34,704 bases of DNA, from NCBI GenBank assembly GCA_002344215.1, contig DDSV01000039.1, positions 1 through 34,704 on the forward strand, in the 5' to 3' direction. Source of the stretch: Akkermansiaceae bacterium UBA2381. GTDB lineage: Bacteria > Verrucomicrobiota > Verrucomicrobiia > Verrucomicrobiales > DEV007. Under the pieces are notes generated by a model, which saw only the letters and a program-made list of their open reading frames with translations, searched no databases and was not told the DNA's origin. Position numbers and translations under genes: made by a program. How positions within the stretch are numbered: the stretch's first letter is position 1; each line of letters begins with the position of its first letter. Below are positions 10,982 to 19,114 of this stretch, in pieces.

Positions 10982-12475
10982 ATGAGAGCGCTCGTTTTCC
11001 TTTTCCTTCTCTTCTTTGCGGTGAATCCTTCTGTTGCCGACGAACTCCTCGCCGGAGCGGGAAAGGTCGATATCACCCGTCCGGGCGAGGATGCCGGATC
11101 CAACCCTCCCATGGTCAAAGCACTCGTCCTGAGTCAGGGCGAAACGAATGTGGTCCTGATCACCCTCGATGCGGTCGCGATCGCGGAGATCGGATCGATT
11201 CGCGATCCCTATCTTGCCGACGTCAGGAAAGCGCTCTCGGAGTCCTTCGGAATCAAGGCGAATTCGGTCCTCGTCAATGCAAGCCACTGCCATGCCCTCG
11301 TTGCCGACGATATCGTGGCGCGAACGGTGCAGGCAGTCATGGCCGCCTGGGAGAGCCGGGTTCCGGTGAAAGCCGGGGCCGGAGTCGGACACGAGGATCG
11401 CATCATGGAAAACCGCCGACTCGTCCTGAAAAGCGGGGCCGTCGCCGACGTGCGTCATGCCTATGCCCTGCCTCCCGATGATGAGGTCGCCGCGGTCGGG
11501 CCTATTGATCCGCGGATCGGACTGCTCCGTTTTGATCGGGTCGATAACGGCCAGCCGCTCGCGGTTGTCTATCAATTTGCCTGTCACCCCATTCAGGGGG
11601 TTCCCTCGGGTGGAAACACCGCCGATCTCACCGGCTTCGCCTCGCAGGTGATCGAAGCCAACCTCGGTGACGGTACGGCGACCGCCTTGTTTCTTCAGGG
11701 CTGTGGAGGTGACATCAATCCTGTCCTCTACAAGTCGGCGACCCTGCCCCGTGACGGGCAAATGCACGGGAACCAGCTCGGGCTGAGTGCCTTGAAGGGA
11801 CTTCGTCAGATCAAGACGGGCGACGACGCCCCGATTCACATCTCCCGGGAGATCCTGACACTACCACGAGCCGACCTCGCCCCGCGTATCGCGGAAATGG
11901 AAAAGGAAATCGACACCCTCGTCGAATCGCTCAAGGGTACAAAACTGAACTTCGACACCTTCCTTCCGCTTTATGTGAAATACCACGTCAACGGAGACTA
12001 TCCCTCCGAGGCGGCCGGTCGTTACCTTCAGGACGAATTGCTCAAGAAGGAAGACTGGAAAACGCTCGACGAGACCAATCAGGCGGCCCTCGACGCCTAC
12101 CTCCGCAACATCCGGGTGATGGAGGAGCTCACGAGGAAACAGATCAATCTGGCGCTCCTCGAACGTCACCAGGCGCGGCGGACCGGGGCAGGGGCCAGTG
12201 TCACCGCCGAGGTGGTCGGGCTGCGGGTCGGAGAATTCCGGCTCGTGACTTTCCCGGCCGAACTGACGGTGGAAGTCGGTTTCGGGATCCGTGAAAAATC
12301 CCCCCATCCCCTGACCTTTGTCTCGGGCTACACGAACGGGTATCACTACTACGCGCCGACCCCGGAACAGATGAAAAATCGGGGCGGAGCGCAGGAGGAC
12401 AGTGATTGCCTGCTTGACCTGGACTGGTATGGAAGTTTTGAAAGCAGCGCGCTGAAATTGCTGCAGGGATTGTAA
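10982..12475 (+). CDS. Secreted neutral/alkaline ceramidase-like hydrolase
   Basis: This 497-residue exported protein has a signal peptide at 1-19 (cut near NPSVA). It resembles the N-terminal catalytic domain of neutral/alkaline non-lysosomal ceramidases, zinc amidases that split ceramide into sphingosine and fatty acid. Diagnostic pieces are LAGAGKVDITRP at the mature start, NASHCHA (His102 and His104, probable zinc ligands), FACHPIQG (His202) and FLQGCGGDINPV. The immunoglobulin-like C-terminal domain of classical ceramidases appears missing or much reduced, since these run to about 650-700 residues. In PVC bacteria such shortened homologues are common and their substrate is not established. 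The start ATG 10982 has no ribosome binding site but gives a good signal peptide. Confidence 0.85.
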   Translation: MRALVFLFLLFFAVNPSVADELLAGAGKVDITRPGEDAGSNPPMVKALVLSQGETNVVLITLDAVAIAEIGSIRDPYLADVRKALSESFGIKANSVLVNASHCHALVADDIVARTVQAVMAAWESRVPVKAGAGVGHEDRIMENRRLVLKSGAVADVRHAYALPPDDEVAAVGPIDPRIGLLRFDRVDNGQPLAVVYQFACHPIQGVPSGGNTADLTGFASQVIEANLGDGTATALFLQGCGGDINPVLYKSATLPRDGQMHGNQLGLSALKGLRQIKTGDDAPIHISREILTLPRADLAPRIAEMEKEIDTLVESLKGTKLNFDTFLPLYVKYHVNGDYPSEAAGRYLQDELLKKEDWKTLDETNQAALDAYLRNIRVMEELTRKQINLALLERHQARRTGAGASVTAEVVGLRVGEFRLVTFPAELTVEVGFGIREKSPHPLTFVSGYTNGYHYYAPTPEQMKNRGGAQEDSDCLLDLDWYGSFESSALKLLQGL

Positions 12476-12523
12476 CGGGGAGTGCGATGGGGCTGAAAGA
12501 TTCCGGAAAGGACTCGCCAGCTT

Positions 12524-12546
12524 CGGGAAATAGGTTCATTTTCCCG
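12524..12546. repeat. Inverted repeat ending one base before the 12548 start codon
   Basis: CGGGAAA at 12524-12530 pairs with TTTCCCG at 12540-12546, leaving a 9-base loop. The 3' arm ends a single base before the ATG of the second SGNH gene. It could fold in the mRNA leader or act as an operator; neither is proven. It has no T-run, so it is unlikely to be a terminator for the ceramidase-like gene. Confidence 0.3.
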
Positions 12547-12547
12547 C

Positions 12548-13882
12548 ATGTCCCCGACCAAACCCTCTTTGCGCTCTCTCCTGACCCTGTTGACTCTTGT
12601 CTCTTCTTCCTTTGCTCTGCTTGCTGCGGAGGATGACTATCCGCGGCGCGAAGCGGTTGAGTTCCGCAGCCGGGGAGGCATTCCCCATGTGTTGGCAAAA
12701 ATCAAAGAAGGAGCTGGCCGCGAGATTCGGGTCGCCTACCTCGGTGGCAGCATCACCGCCGCACCGGGCTGGAGGGTGAAATCACTTGCCCTGCTTCAGG
12801 AAAAACATCCCGAGGTGAAATTGGTTGAGATCAATGCCGCAATCGGAGGCACCGGATCAGATCTCGGAGTTTTTCGTTTCGGTCAGGATGTGTTGAAGCA
12901 TCGTCCGGACCTGCTCTTTGTTGAGTTTGCGGTCAATGATGGTGGTGCCAATCCCGTTCAGATTCATCAGGCGATGGAGGGGATCGTGCGTCAGGCGTGG
13001 ACGGCGGATGCAAAGACCGACATCATTTTTGTTTACACCGTCAGTGAGCCCTTCCTCGCTGATCTGCAGGCAGGCAAGTTCTCCCGGGCCGCGAGTGCGA
13101 TGGAAGAGGTCGCCGATCACTATGGTATCCCGTCGATTCACCTTGGAATCGAAGTCGCCAAACAGGCGAAGGAGGGGAGTCTGATCTTTAAAGGAGTACT
13201 GCCCCCGAAAGGGAGCGAGCCCGCTCCGGTTTCCAGTCTGCCCTTCTCAACCGACGGGGTTCATCCGCTCGTCGAGACCGGCCATGTGCTCTATACCGAG
13301 GCAGTCGGCCGGGCTTGGGAGGAACTGGGGAAAAGTAAGGCGGAGGCAGCAGATTCGCCGCGCCTGGCAGGTGATCCGCTTCGCGCCGATCACTGGGGCA
13401 AGGCCAAACTGGTTCCTTTAAAAAAGGAAATGCTGAGCGGTGAATGGACCGTGCTCGATGGCGGGGAGTCCGGCGATAAAATCGCGAAACAGTTCAAGCG
13501 GCTCATGTCTGAAATGTGGCGGGCCTCCGCGCCCGGAGCTTCTCTGAGCTTCCGCTTTCGCGGCAGCGTGGTGGGCTTCTACGATCTTGTCGGTCCCGAT
13601 GGCGGCCAGTTGAAGGTGAGCCTCGACGGAGGGGAGGAAAAGATTTTTCCGCGCTTCGACAGCTACTGCACCTACCACCGCCTCAGCAAGATTCAGATCG
13701 GTAGCGGGCTCGACGCCGCGTCGGACCACACTGTTTCGGTGACGCTCGATGGAACCGGCCCTGACAAAAAGACGATTCTATTCGAGAAAAACCGTCCTGA
13801 CTTTGACAAGGATCCCGCAAAATACGCGCCCAATCTCTGGAATGTCGGGGCGATCATGCTCATTGGTGAGCCGGTGGAGTAA
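12548..13882 (+). CDS. Secreted SGNH hydrolase with C-terminal beta domain
   Basis: A 444-residue protein with a signal peptide at about 1-27 (ALLAA before EDDYPRR). The SGNH domain spans about 60-265: LGGSIT (Ser68), the glycine block IGGTGSDLG, FVEFAVND (Asn130) and STDGVHP (Asp236, His239). Residues 270-444 form a separate domain that reads as beta-rich (LSFRFRGSVVGFYDLVGPDGG, followed by SLDGGEEKI), like the accessory domains of some carbohydrate esterases. The layout suggests deacetylation or de-esterification of an extracellular polysaccharide, but the substrate is inferred only. It follows the ceramidase-like gene by 72 bases and could share its transcript. Confidence 0.86.
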   Translation: MSPTKPSLRSLLTLLTLVSSSFALLAAEDDYPRREAVEFRSRGGIPHVLAKIKEGAGREIRVAYLGGSITAAPGWRVKSLALLQEKHPEVKLVEINAAIGGTGSDLGVFRFGQDVLKHRPDLLFVEFAVNDGGANPVQIHQAMEGIVRQAWTADAKTDIIFVYTVSEPFLADLQAGKFSRAASAMEEVADHYGIPSIHLGIEVAKQAKEGSLIFKGVLPPKGSEPAPVSSLPFSTDGVHPLVETGHVLYTEAVGRAWEELGKSKAEAADSPRLAGDPLRADHWGKAKLVPLKKEMLSGEWTVLDGGESGDKIAKQFKRLMSEMWRASAPGASLSFRFRGSVVGFYDLVGPDGGQLKVSLDGGEEKIFPRFDSYCTYHRLSKIQIGSGLDAASDHTVSVTLDGTGPDKKTILFEKNRPDFDKDPAKYAPNLWNVGAIMLIGEPVE

Positions 13883-13894
13883 AAAGCTGCGGTC

Positions 13895-14194
13895 TTACCG
13901 GTCCCGGCCCGGCAATTGGAAGGCGAGCCATACAGTGGAGGCGAGGCCGGCCCCTTTGACGAGGGTGTTCATCCAGGAGGATTTCGCGTCATGATTCCGG
14001 TTTCTGCCGCGTTGAAAGGCGGCCAGTCCGGTGAGGACGAGGGCCGCCGACGAGGCGATCGCCTTGAAGGAGTCGGCCCGGTCCGATAGTTGGTGAAAAC
14101 CTGATCTCAGCGAGGTGAAATCCTCGGTCAGGAGATCACGGCTGAGGTTGTTCTCCGCGATGAGAAATTGTTTTCGCGAGGAGAGATTCTTCAT
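13895..14194 (-). CDS. Small hypothetical protein, YqjK-like position
   Basis: A 99-residue protein of unknown function. The N-terminal half is hydrophilic and helical (NLSSRKQFLIAENNLSRDLL), followed by a weak hydrophobic segment at about 46-60 (SSAALVLTGLAAFQ) and another near 80-93. Its start overlaps the stop of the upstream gene as ATGA, which indicates translational coupling. It is last in a three-gene operon whose first two genes match the families of E. coli YqjD and YqjE. By position and size it corresponds to YqjK, but sequence similarity to YqjK is not obvious by eye. The stop lies 12 bases from the convergent SGNH gene. Confidence 0.7.
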   Translation of the reverse strand: MKNLSSRKQFLIAENNLSRDLLTEDFTSLRSGFHQLSDRADSFKAIASSAALVLTGLAAFQRGRNRNHDAKSSWMNTLVKGAGLASTVWLAFQLPGRDR

Positions 14195-14580
14195 GAGAGG
14201 GCCTTTTCGAGGGCGGCGTGATCTTTGCGTAGCTGATCGAAGGTGGCGGAAAACGGCTCTTCCTCATGCATGTCCTTCTTTAAGAGGAGAAGGAGGGCGA
14301 GGGCAATCAACCCGTCGATGACCGTGATCGCGAGCAGGACGATCACCGGGGAATGATCCCATAGCGCGATGACAATGGCCGCGGTCAGGGTCATCATGGC
14401 CAGGAGCCCCGAAGCGAAGAGGCCAAGCGCGAAAACGAGGAGGCGGATGAAGCGCACACGCTCTTCCACCGCTTCGAGGAGTAGCAATTCGAGACGGCTC
14501 TCGCCGATGGTCATCAAGCGCCTCGCGAGGCGTTTCGATGAGCCGCCGAGGTGGCCAATCTTTTCCGTGACAGTTTCCAT
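14191..14580 (-). CDS. Phage-holin-family / YqjE-like membrane protein
   Basis: A 129-residue protein with an amphipathic N-terminal helix (ESRLELLLLEAVEERVRF) and two membrane spans at about 45-72 and 79-102, then a charged cytoplasmic tail. This arrangement is that of the holin superfamily III/YqjE proteins, which in most bacteria are chromosomal membrane proteins rather than phage lysis factors. It sits 26 bases after the DUF883 gene and overlaps the next gene by four bases. In Enterobacteria the equivalent operon is stationary-phase induced and the DUF883 partner binds ribosomes at the membrane. Whether this holds here is not shown. Confidence 0.8.
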   Translation of the reverse strand: METVTEKIGHLGGSSKRLARRLMTIGESRLELLLLEAVEERVRFIRLLVFALGLFASGLLAMMTLTAAIVIALWDHSPVIVLLAITVIDGLIALALLLLLKKDMHEEEPFSATFDQLRKDHAALEKALS

Positions 14581-14606
14581 GGCCGGGGTTGGCTCTTCGG
14601 TATGGA

Positions 14607-14894
14607 CTAACGGCGGGCGAGGAGGAATCCGAAGATGACTCCAACTCCGAGGGTGATGGCGAGGGACTTGTAGGGTTGCTGGTGCACCGCTTCGTCGGCG
14701 GCCCTGGCTCCGTCGACCGCGGTCTCGCAGACCCGGTCGTAATAGACCCGGCCCCGGTCAACCACGGCCTCAAGTTGTTTGCGGACTTCGACGCCCGCAT
14801 CTCCGGCGACTTCGGCGGTGGTGGAGATAAAGTCGTGCGCGGCGTCGGCAAGATGGCCGGCTTCGTTGCTGATTATTTCTGTTTTGGTTCTCAT
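14607..14894 (-). CDS. DUF883 / YqjD-like membrane-anchored protein
   Basis: A 95-residue protein. The frame extends upstream to 15089, but the segment before ATG 14894 is arginine- and proline-rich and unlike the family, so the shorter start is preferred. The first 70 residues form a long charged helix (EVRKQLEAVVDRGRVYYDRV). They are followed by QPYKSLAITLGVGVIFGFLL with terminal ARR, the single C-terminal anchor typical of DUF883 (ElaB/YqjD/DUF883). In E. coli these proteins attach ribosomes to the inner membrane in stationary phase. First gene of the operon with the YqjE-like and 99-residue genes. Confidence 0.85.
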   Translation of the reverse strand: MRTKTEIISNEAGHLADAAHDFISTTAEVAGDAGVEVRKQLEAVVDRGRVYYDRVCETAVDGARAADEAVHQQPYKSLAITLGVGVIFGFLLARR

Positions 14895-15023
14895 CGTGTT
14901 TCTGATTGCTGGGTTGGGGTTCCCCGGAGAGCGGAGGGGCGCGTGCGGTTCTCGCGGTCCGGCAACATTCCCGAAGAGCCTGCGTGTTCCCATGGGGTGA
15001 ATCCCTACCGGGGGGGCATTCCG

Positions 15024-15038
15024 AAATCCCCGGGATTT
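15024..15038. promoter_or_regulatory. 15-bp palindrome between divergent genes (possible operator)
   Basis: AAATCCC-C-GGGATTT is a perfect palindrome with 7-base arms around one base. It lies in the 236-base divergent gap, 36 bases upstream of the proposed -35 of the metallopeptidase and 130 bases upstream of the DUF883 start. With one central base it cannot form a normal RNA hairpin, so a dimeric repressor site is the more natural reading. No regulator is identified. Confidence 0.3.
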
Positions 15039-15073
15039 AACTCTCACAAATGAAGGCTCTTTTCTCAGACTCA

Positions 15074-15102
15074 TTGACCGCGGCCTCATTCGTAGTATAG
15101 GC
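15074..15102 (+). promoter_or_regulatory. Candidate promoter for the zinc metallopeptidase
   Basis: TTGACC (15074-15079) and TATAGG (15097-15102) are spaced by exactly 17 bases. They predict a start of transcription about 20 bases before ATG 15131. No better promoter is seen in the divergent gap. Confidence 0.45.
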
Positions 15103-15130
15103 TACCGGCGATTTAACCGATCAATCAATC

Positions 15131-16027
15131 ATGCAGTGGAAAGGAAGACGAGGAAGTGACAATGTGGAGGACAGGCGTGCCTCCACCGGCGGTCAGGTTG
15201 GCAGCAGTGTCTCCGGCGGAATCGGGGTTAACCTGATCATGATGATTGCGAGCCGCTTCGGCTTTAAAGGCATCATCATCGCGGTCATCGGGGTGGTTAT
15301 TCTCTGGAGGCTGGGCATTGTCGATCCTTCCCAGTTGCTGCAGGAAGGGGGCGCCACCTCGTCGTCCTCGGTGCCCATGGTGGAAACGGCGGAGGAGAAG
15401 GAGCTCTACGAATTCGTCCGGGTCGTTCTCGCCGGAACCGAAGAATTGTGGACAGAGGAGTTTGCCCGGGTTGGTCGTGAATACGAACCGCCCACTCTGG
15501 TCGTTTATCGGGGAGTCGTCCGGACCGCCTGTGGTGGTGGCTCGGCGGCGATGGGGCCGTTCTATTGCCCGGGTGACCGCAAGGTCTACATCGATCTCGG
15601 GTTTTATGATGAACTCGCCCAAACCTTCCAGGCTCCCGGAGATTTTGCCCAGGCGTATGTAATCGCCCACGAAGTCGGGCACCACGTCCAGAATCTGCTC
15701 GGAACCTCGGACAAGGTGAATGCGATGCGGGGCCGCCCCGACTACAACCAGTATTCAGTCAGACTCGAGTTGCAGGCCGACTACTACGCCGGGGTCTGGG
15801 CGAACCACAGTCGTGACTATCTCGAAAAAGGCGACATTGAGGAGGCGATGCGCGCCGCGAATGCGATCGGTGACGACGCCATTCAAAAGAAATCCCAGGG
15901 ACGGGTTGTCCCCCACGCCTTCACCCACGGCACCTCCGATCAGCGGATGCGCTGGTTCAAGAAGGGGCTCCAGAGCGGGAGCATTGAGGGAGGGGATACT
16001 TTTTCGGGAGATTACGAGTCATTGTAA
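15131..16027 (+). CDS. Membrane-anchored neutral zinc metallopeptidase (YpfJ family)
   Basis: A 298-residue protein of the putative neutral zinc metallopeptidase family (PF04228, E. coli YpfJ). It begins MQWKGRRGSDNVEDRR, the usual family opening, followed by a glycine/serine stretch and one membrane span at about 46-63. The catalytic part contains GPFYCPGDRKVYIDL and the HExxH-type motif AHEVGHHVQNLLG (His180, Glu181, His184), with ELQADYYAGVWANH providing the downstream metal ligand region. The domain is probably periplasmic. Substrates for this family are not known. Trx lies 48 bases downstream, so the two may form an operon. Confidence 0.93.
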   Translation: MQWKGRRGSDNVEDRRASTGGQVGSSVSGGIGVNLIMMIASRFGFKGIIIAVIGVVILWRLGIVDPSQLLQEGGATSSSSVPMVETAEEKELYEFVRVVLAGTEELWTEEFARVGREYEPPTLVVYRGVVRTACGGGSAAMGPFYCPGDRKVYIDLGFYDELAQTFQAPGDFAQAYVIAHEVGHHVQNLLGTSDKVNAMRGRPDYNQYSVRLELQADYYAGVWANHSRDYLEKGDIEEAMRAANAIGDDAIQKKSQGRVVPHAFTHGTSDQRMRWFKKGLQSGSIEGGDTFSGDYESL

Positions 16028-16075
16028 GGAAATTGCCTCCCTCTCGTCCTTTAAAGCAGAACACAGCCGTATTTT

Positions 16076-16405
16076 ATGAAAGCGATAGCCCTGACCTCCG
16101 AAACCTTTGATTCCACCCTCGCCGGCACGACCCTCCCGGTCCTTGTCGACTTCCACGCCGAATGGTGCGGTCCCTGTAAAATGCTCGGTCCCATCGTCGA
16201 GCAGGTTGCCGAGGCAAAGGCGGGTGAGGCCCTTGTTGTCAAAGTGGACATCGACGAAGCCAGGGATATCGCCACCCGCTACAAGATCACCTCGATCCCG
16301 ACCCTTATTGTCTTCAAAGACAGTGAGCCCGTCGTGGTTACTCGCGGGGTGCAGACCAAGGCGGCGATCGAGGCGATGATCGCCCAGGCCGCGGCGAAAG
16401 CCTGA
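16076..16405 (+). CDS. trxA: Thioredoxin
   Basis: A cytoplasmic 109-residue thioredoxin with the redox motif WCGPCK (Cys31, Cys34), the cis-proline loop TSIPT (Pro75), and the buried aspartate in VLVDFHAEW. Length and motif order are those of TrxA, which reduces protein disulfides at the expense of thioredoxin reductase. No signal peptide is present, which argues against a periplasmic thiol-disulfide protein. No Shine-Dalgarno sequence is seen; the ATG follows a T-rich stretch. The genome may encode other thioredoxins, so the symbol is by family. Confidence 0.93.
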   Translation: MKAIALTSETFDSTLAGTTLPVLVDFHAEWCGPCKMLGPIVEQVAEAKAGEALVVKVDIDEARDIATRYKITSIPTLIVFKDSEPVVVTRGVQTKAAIEAMIAQAAAKA

Positions 16406-16472
16406 GCGCGAACCGGTTGCGGTTGATCCCGAGCGGCGCAATGCAGCACTTGGGTAAGCGGTTCCGCCAGTC

Positions 16473-16493
16473 CCGGGAATCATAAATTCCCGG
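16473..16493. terminator. Hairpin downstream of trxA, possible terminator
   Basis: CCGGGAAT (16473-16480) and ATTCCCGG (16486-16493) form a perfect 8-bp stem with a 5-base loop, 68 bases after the trxA stop. No T-run follows, so intrinsic termination is uncertain; it may be an RNA-stabilising hairpin. The rest of the 268-base gap (16406-16673) holds smaller GC-rich dyads and a TTGACA at 16559-16564 without a well-spaced -10. I see no tRNA or coding sequence there. Confidence 0.4.
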
Positions 16494-16673
16494 TCGGCAG
16501 GCGACTCCAACGGGCCCCGATGCGCTACGCGATACCGTCACTTCGCGAGGGCTGAAAATTGACACGCTCTGTGCGACCTTCGTTCCTGCGATTATGAGAT
16601 CTGCCGGCTCCCGCCTTTGCGTCGGGTGTCGAAGTCGGGATAGTGAGCGTAGACGTTTTTGCCGTGTTTTTTC

Positions 16674-19058
16674 ATGATCCGACCCTTTCTTCCATTTTCC
16701 GCTGCACTTGTTATCCTGGCCTCTGCGACCATCGTGTCCTCTGCTGTGGCTGACGAAAAGGCCTATGCGGCGATCGAGCCCATCCTCGTGGCGCACTGTT
16801 ACGACTGTCACGGCGACGGCATGGACAAGGGAGATTTCGCGATGGACGATTTTAAAAGCGTCCCGGAGCACCTCGCGAACTTTGATGTCTGGTTCGAGAT
16901 CTGGAAAAACGTCCGCAGCAACCTGATGCCTCCGGCGGACAAACCGCAGTTGAAGTCAGAGGAGAAAGAAAAGCTGCTCGCCTTTATCGAAAGCGCGGTT
17001 TTCAAAATCGACCGCACCAATCCGGATCCCGGTCGGGTCACGATCCGGCGCCTCAACCGCGAGGAGTATCGATACACGATCAAAGATCTGCTCAAGATCG
17101 ACTTTAAAGTGGAGGACATCCTCCCGGCGGACGATACCGGCTATGGATTCGACACGATCGGGGATGTCCTCAGTATTTCTCCGCTCCTGATGGAGAAATA
17201 TCTCGAAGCGGCCACCCTGATTGTCGAGAAGGCCGTTCCCCTCAACGGGCCTGATATCGTGGAGTGGTGGTATGACGCCAAAGGCTTCAAGGACGAGAGG
17301 AGCAAGGACTGGTCGGCGGACTGGATGCCCTTTGATCATGCCCGGAAGATGCAGGCGAAGCAGTATGTGAGTTACGATGGTGAGTATGAATTGCTGGTCG
17401 ATTTCCGGATTCGCGGATCAAGTGAGGCGAGTTCGAACACGGCGACCCTGAAAATCGGGGTGGATGACAAGGAACTCGCCCAACGCAAGCTGGGATGGGA
17501 TAACTCCGAGCGGATCACCCTGAAAACCAAGGCCACGCTCAAGAAAGGGAAGGATCAGACCTTCTGGTTTTCGACCGAGACAGGGGAGGCACCGCGCGAG
17601 GGAGAGAACAAACTCGCGATCGATGTCGACAGCGTCCGGATACGAGGGCCGCTCGATGGAAGCAAAAAGGATTATCCCTGGAATGCGCGACATCTGTTTT
17701 CCAAGGGGCCGCCTCCCGCCGATGAAACCCAGCGCGATCCTTACCGGGAAGCGATCCTCAGGAAATTCGCCACCGCCGCGTTCCGCCGTCCGGTCGATGA
17801 TGCCACCGTTGCCCGTCTTGTTGCCCTCGCCCGCATGGTTGACACCCAGCCGGAGAACGGCTTCGAGGACGGAATTGCCGAAGCGATCACCGCGATTCTC
17901 GTGAGCCCGCGTTTTCTGATGCGGGCGGAGATCCAGCCCGAGCCTGACAACCCGGGGAAAATTGTTCCGGTCGATGAGTATGCTCTCGCCTCGCGTCTTT
18001 CCTATTTTTTGTGGAGTTCCGTTCCGGACGAGGAACTGCTCAAACTGGCGGCCGAAGGAAAGCTCCGGGAGAATCTCCGGGTTCAGATTGACCGTCTCCT
18101 CAAGGATGAAAAGTCGAAGCGCTTTGTTACCAATTTTGTCGGTCAGTGGCTTCAGGCTCGCGATGTCGAGACCCTCAGCTTTGATGAACGCCGCATTCTT
18201 GAGGAAAAGGATCTTGAAAAGGCGCGGAAAATCTTCAACGGGCGTCTCCGGCAGGCGATGCGTCTCGAGAGTGAGGAGTTCTTTGGTTACGTCCTCCGCG
18301 AGAACCGCCCGGCAACCGAGTTGCTCACGGCGAACTACACCTTCCTCAACGAGCCTCTGGCCGAGTGGTACGACGTCGACGGGGTCAAAGGGCAGCACAT
18401 GCGCAAGGTGGATCTTCCGAAGGAGTCTCATCGCGGAGGTGTCCTGAACCAGGCCACTTTTCACATCGTGACCTCGAATCCGACCCGGACCTCACCGGTG
18501 AAACGCGGACTTTTTGTGCTCGAGAACTTCCTCGCCACGCCCGCTCCGCCTGCGGTTCCCGATGTGCCGCCGCTGGAGGCTTCGGCAAAGGGGGACAAAA
18601 AGAATCTTCCTCTGCGTGAAATCCTCAAGATCCATGCCGAGCAGAAGATGTGTGCCTCCTGTCACGCGCGGATGGACCCGATTGGTCTGGCTCTGGAAAA
18701 CTTCAATGCGATCGGTAAATGGCGGGACCAGGAAAAAGGGCATCCGATCGATACCGCCGGACAACTCATGACCGGGGAGAAGTTCGGCAACGCGCGTGAG
18801 TTGAGTGAAATCCTCGCCAGCGCCCGAAAGTCCGATTTCCACCGCGCCCTCACCGAGAAATTGATGACCTACGCGGTCGGACGGGGAATCGAATATTTTG
18901 ACGCCCCCACGGTCGACAAAATCGTCGCTGATGCGGCGAAAGATGGCGGCACCCTTCGCCAGATCCTCTACGGAGTCGTCGAGAGCGCGCCCTTCCAGAA
19001 ACGTCGGGGTGACGGCGGATTTACGACCGGAGGAGCGAAGGAAGAGGGGGCAGAGTAG
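16674..19058 (+). CDS. Secreted planctomycete-type cytochrome with DUF1587/DUF1592/DUF1588/DUF1585 domains
   Basis: A 794-residue protein starting at ATG 16674 (a TTG five codons upstream is less likely), with a signal peptide to about residue 26 (SSAVA). An N-terminal cytochrome c-type heme site CYDCH (Cys42-His46) is followed by DUF1587 (INRLNREEYRYTI-type sequence with DLLKIDF), a beta-rich region about 215-325 that looks like a ligand-binding module, then DUF1595, DUF1592 (SRLSYFLWSSVPDEELL) and DUF1588 with a second CxxCH, CASCHARMDPIGLALENFN. DUF1585 closes the protein (LTEKLMTYAVGRGIEYFD). In PVC bacteria such genes usually precede a DUF1552 gene; none follows here. The protein is periplasmic, with role unproven. 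Confidence 0.92.
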   Translation: MIRPFLPFSAALVILASATIVSSAVADEKAYAAIEPILVAHCYDCHGDGMDKGDFAMDDFKSVPEHLANFDVWFEIWKNVRSNLMPPADKPQLKSEEKEKLLAFIESAVFKIDRTNPDPGRVTIRRLNREEYRYTIKDLLKIDFKVEDILPADDTGYGFDTIGDVLSISPLLMEKYLEAATLIVEKAVPLNGPDIVEWWYDAKGFKDERSKDWSADWMPFDHARKMQAKQYVSYDGEYELLVDFRIRGSSEASSNTATLKIGVDDKELAQRKLGWDNSERITLKTKATLKKGKDQTFWFSTETGEAPREGENKLAIDVDSVRIRGPLDGSKKDYPWNARHLFSKGPPPADETQRDPYREAILRKFATAAFRRPVDDATVARLVALARMVDTQPENGFEDGIAEAITAILVSPRFLMRAEIQPEPDNPGKIVPVDEYALASRLSYFLWSSVPDEELLKLAAEGKLRENLRVQIDRLLKDEKSKRFVTNFVGQWLQARDVETLSFDERRILEEKDLEKARKIFNGRLRQAMRLESEEFFGYVLRENRPATELLTANYTFLNEPLAEWYDVDGVKGQHMRKVDLPKESHRGGVLNQATFHIVTSNPTRTSPVKRGLFVLENFLATPAPPAVPDVPPLEASAKGDKKNLPLREILKIHAEQKMCASCHARMDPIGLALENFNAIGKWRDQEKGHPIDTAGQLMTGEKFGNARELSEILASARKSDFHRALTEKLMTYAVGRGIEYFDAPTVDKIVADAAKDGGTLRQILYGVVESAPFQKRRGDGGFTTGGAKEEGAE

Positions 19059-19083
19059 ATTTTATTCTGGAGAACTCCATTGC

Positions 19084-19114
19084 TGCCGGTAGCCCCGCTC
19101 TTAGTATACCGGCA
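19084..19114. repeat. Inverted repeat overlapping the start of the SnoaL-like gene
   Basis: TGCCGGTA (19084-19091) and TACCGGCA (19107-19114) are perfect 8-base arms around a 15-base loop. The second arm ends on the A of ATG 19114. The loop contains TAGTAT/TATACC sequences that could be a -10 element, so this may be an operator or a leader structure. Confidence 0.3.

Noticed and set aside
10889..11839. 316-codon minus-strand frame across the ceramidase-like gene
   Set aside because: Antisense to a clear family member, with low-complexity Arg/Asp/Gly composition and no signal or motif.
14191..14580. Phage remnant, because the protein is holin-like
   Set aside because: No lysin, structural or integrase genes surround it, and the DUF883 neighbour matches the chromosomal YqjD/YqjE arrangement.
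16406..16673. Possible tRNA or structured RNA downstream of trxA
   Set aside because: The hairpins do not make a cloverleaf and no T-loop or acceptor pairing is found; kept only as a possible terminator.
17418..18464. 348-codon minus-strand frame inside the DUF1592 gene
   Set aside because: Entirely opposite a conserved multidomain protein; no recognisable domain.
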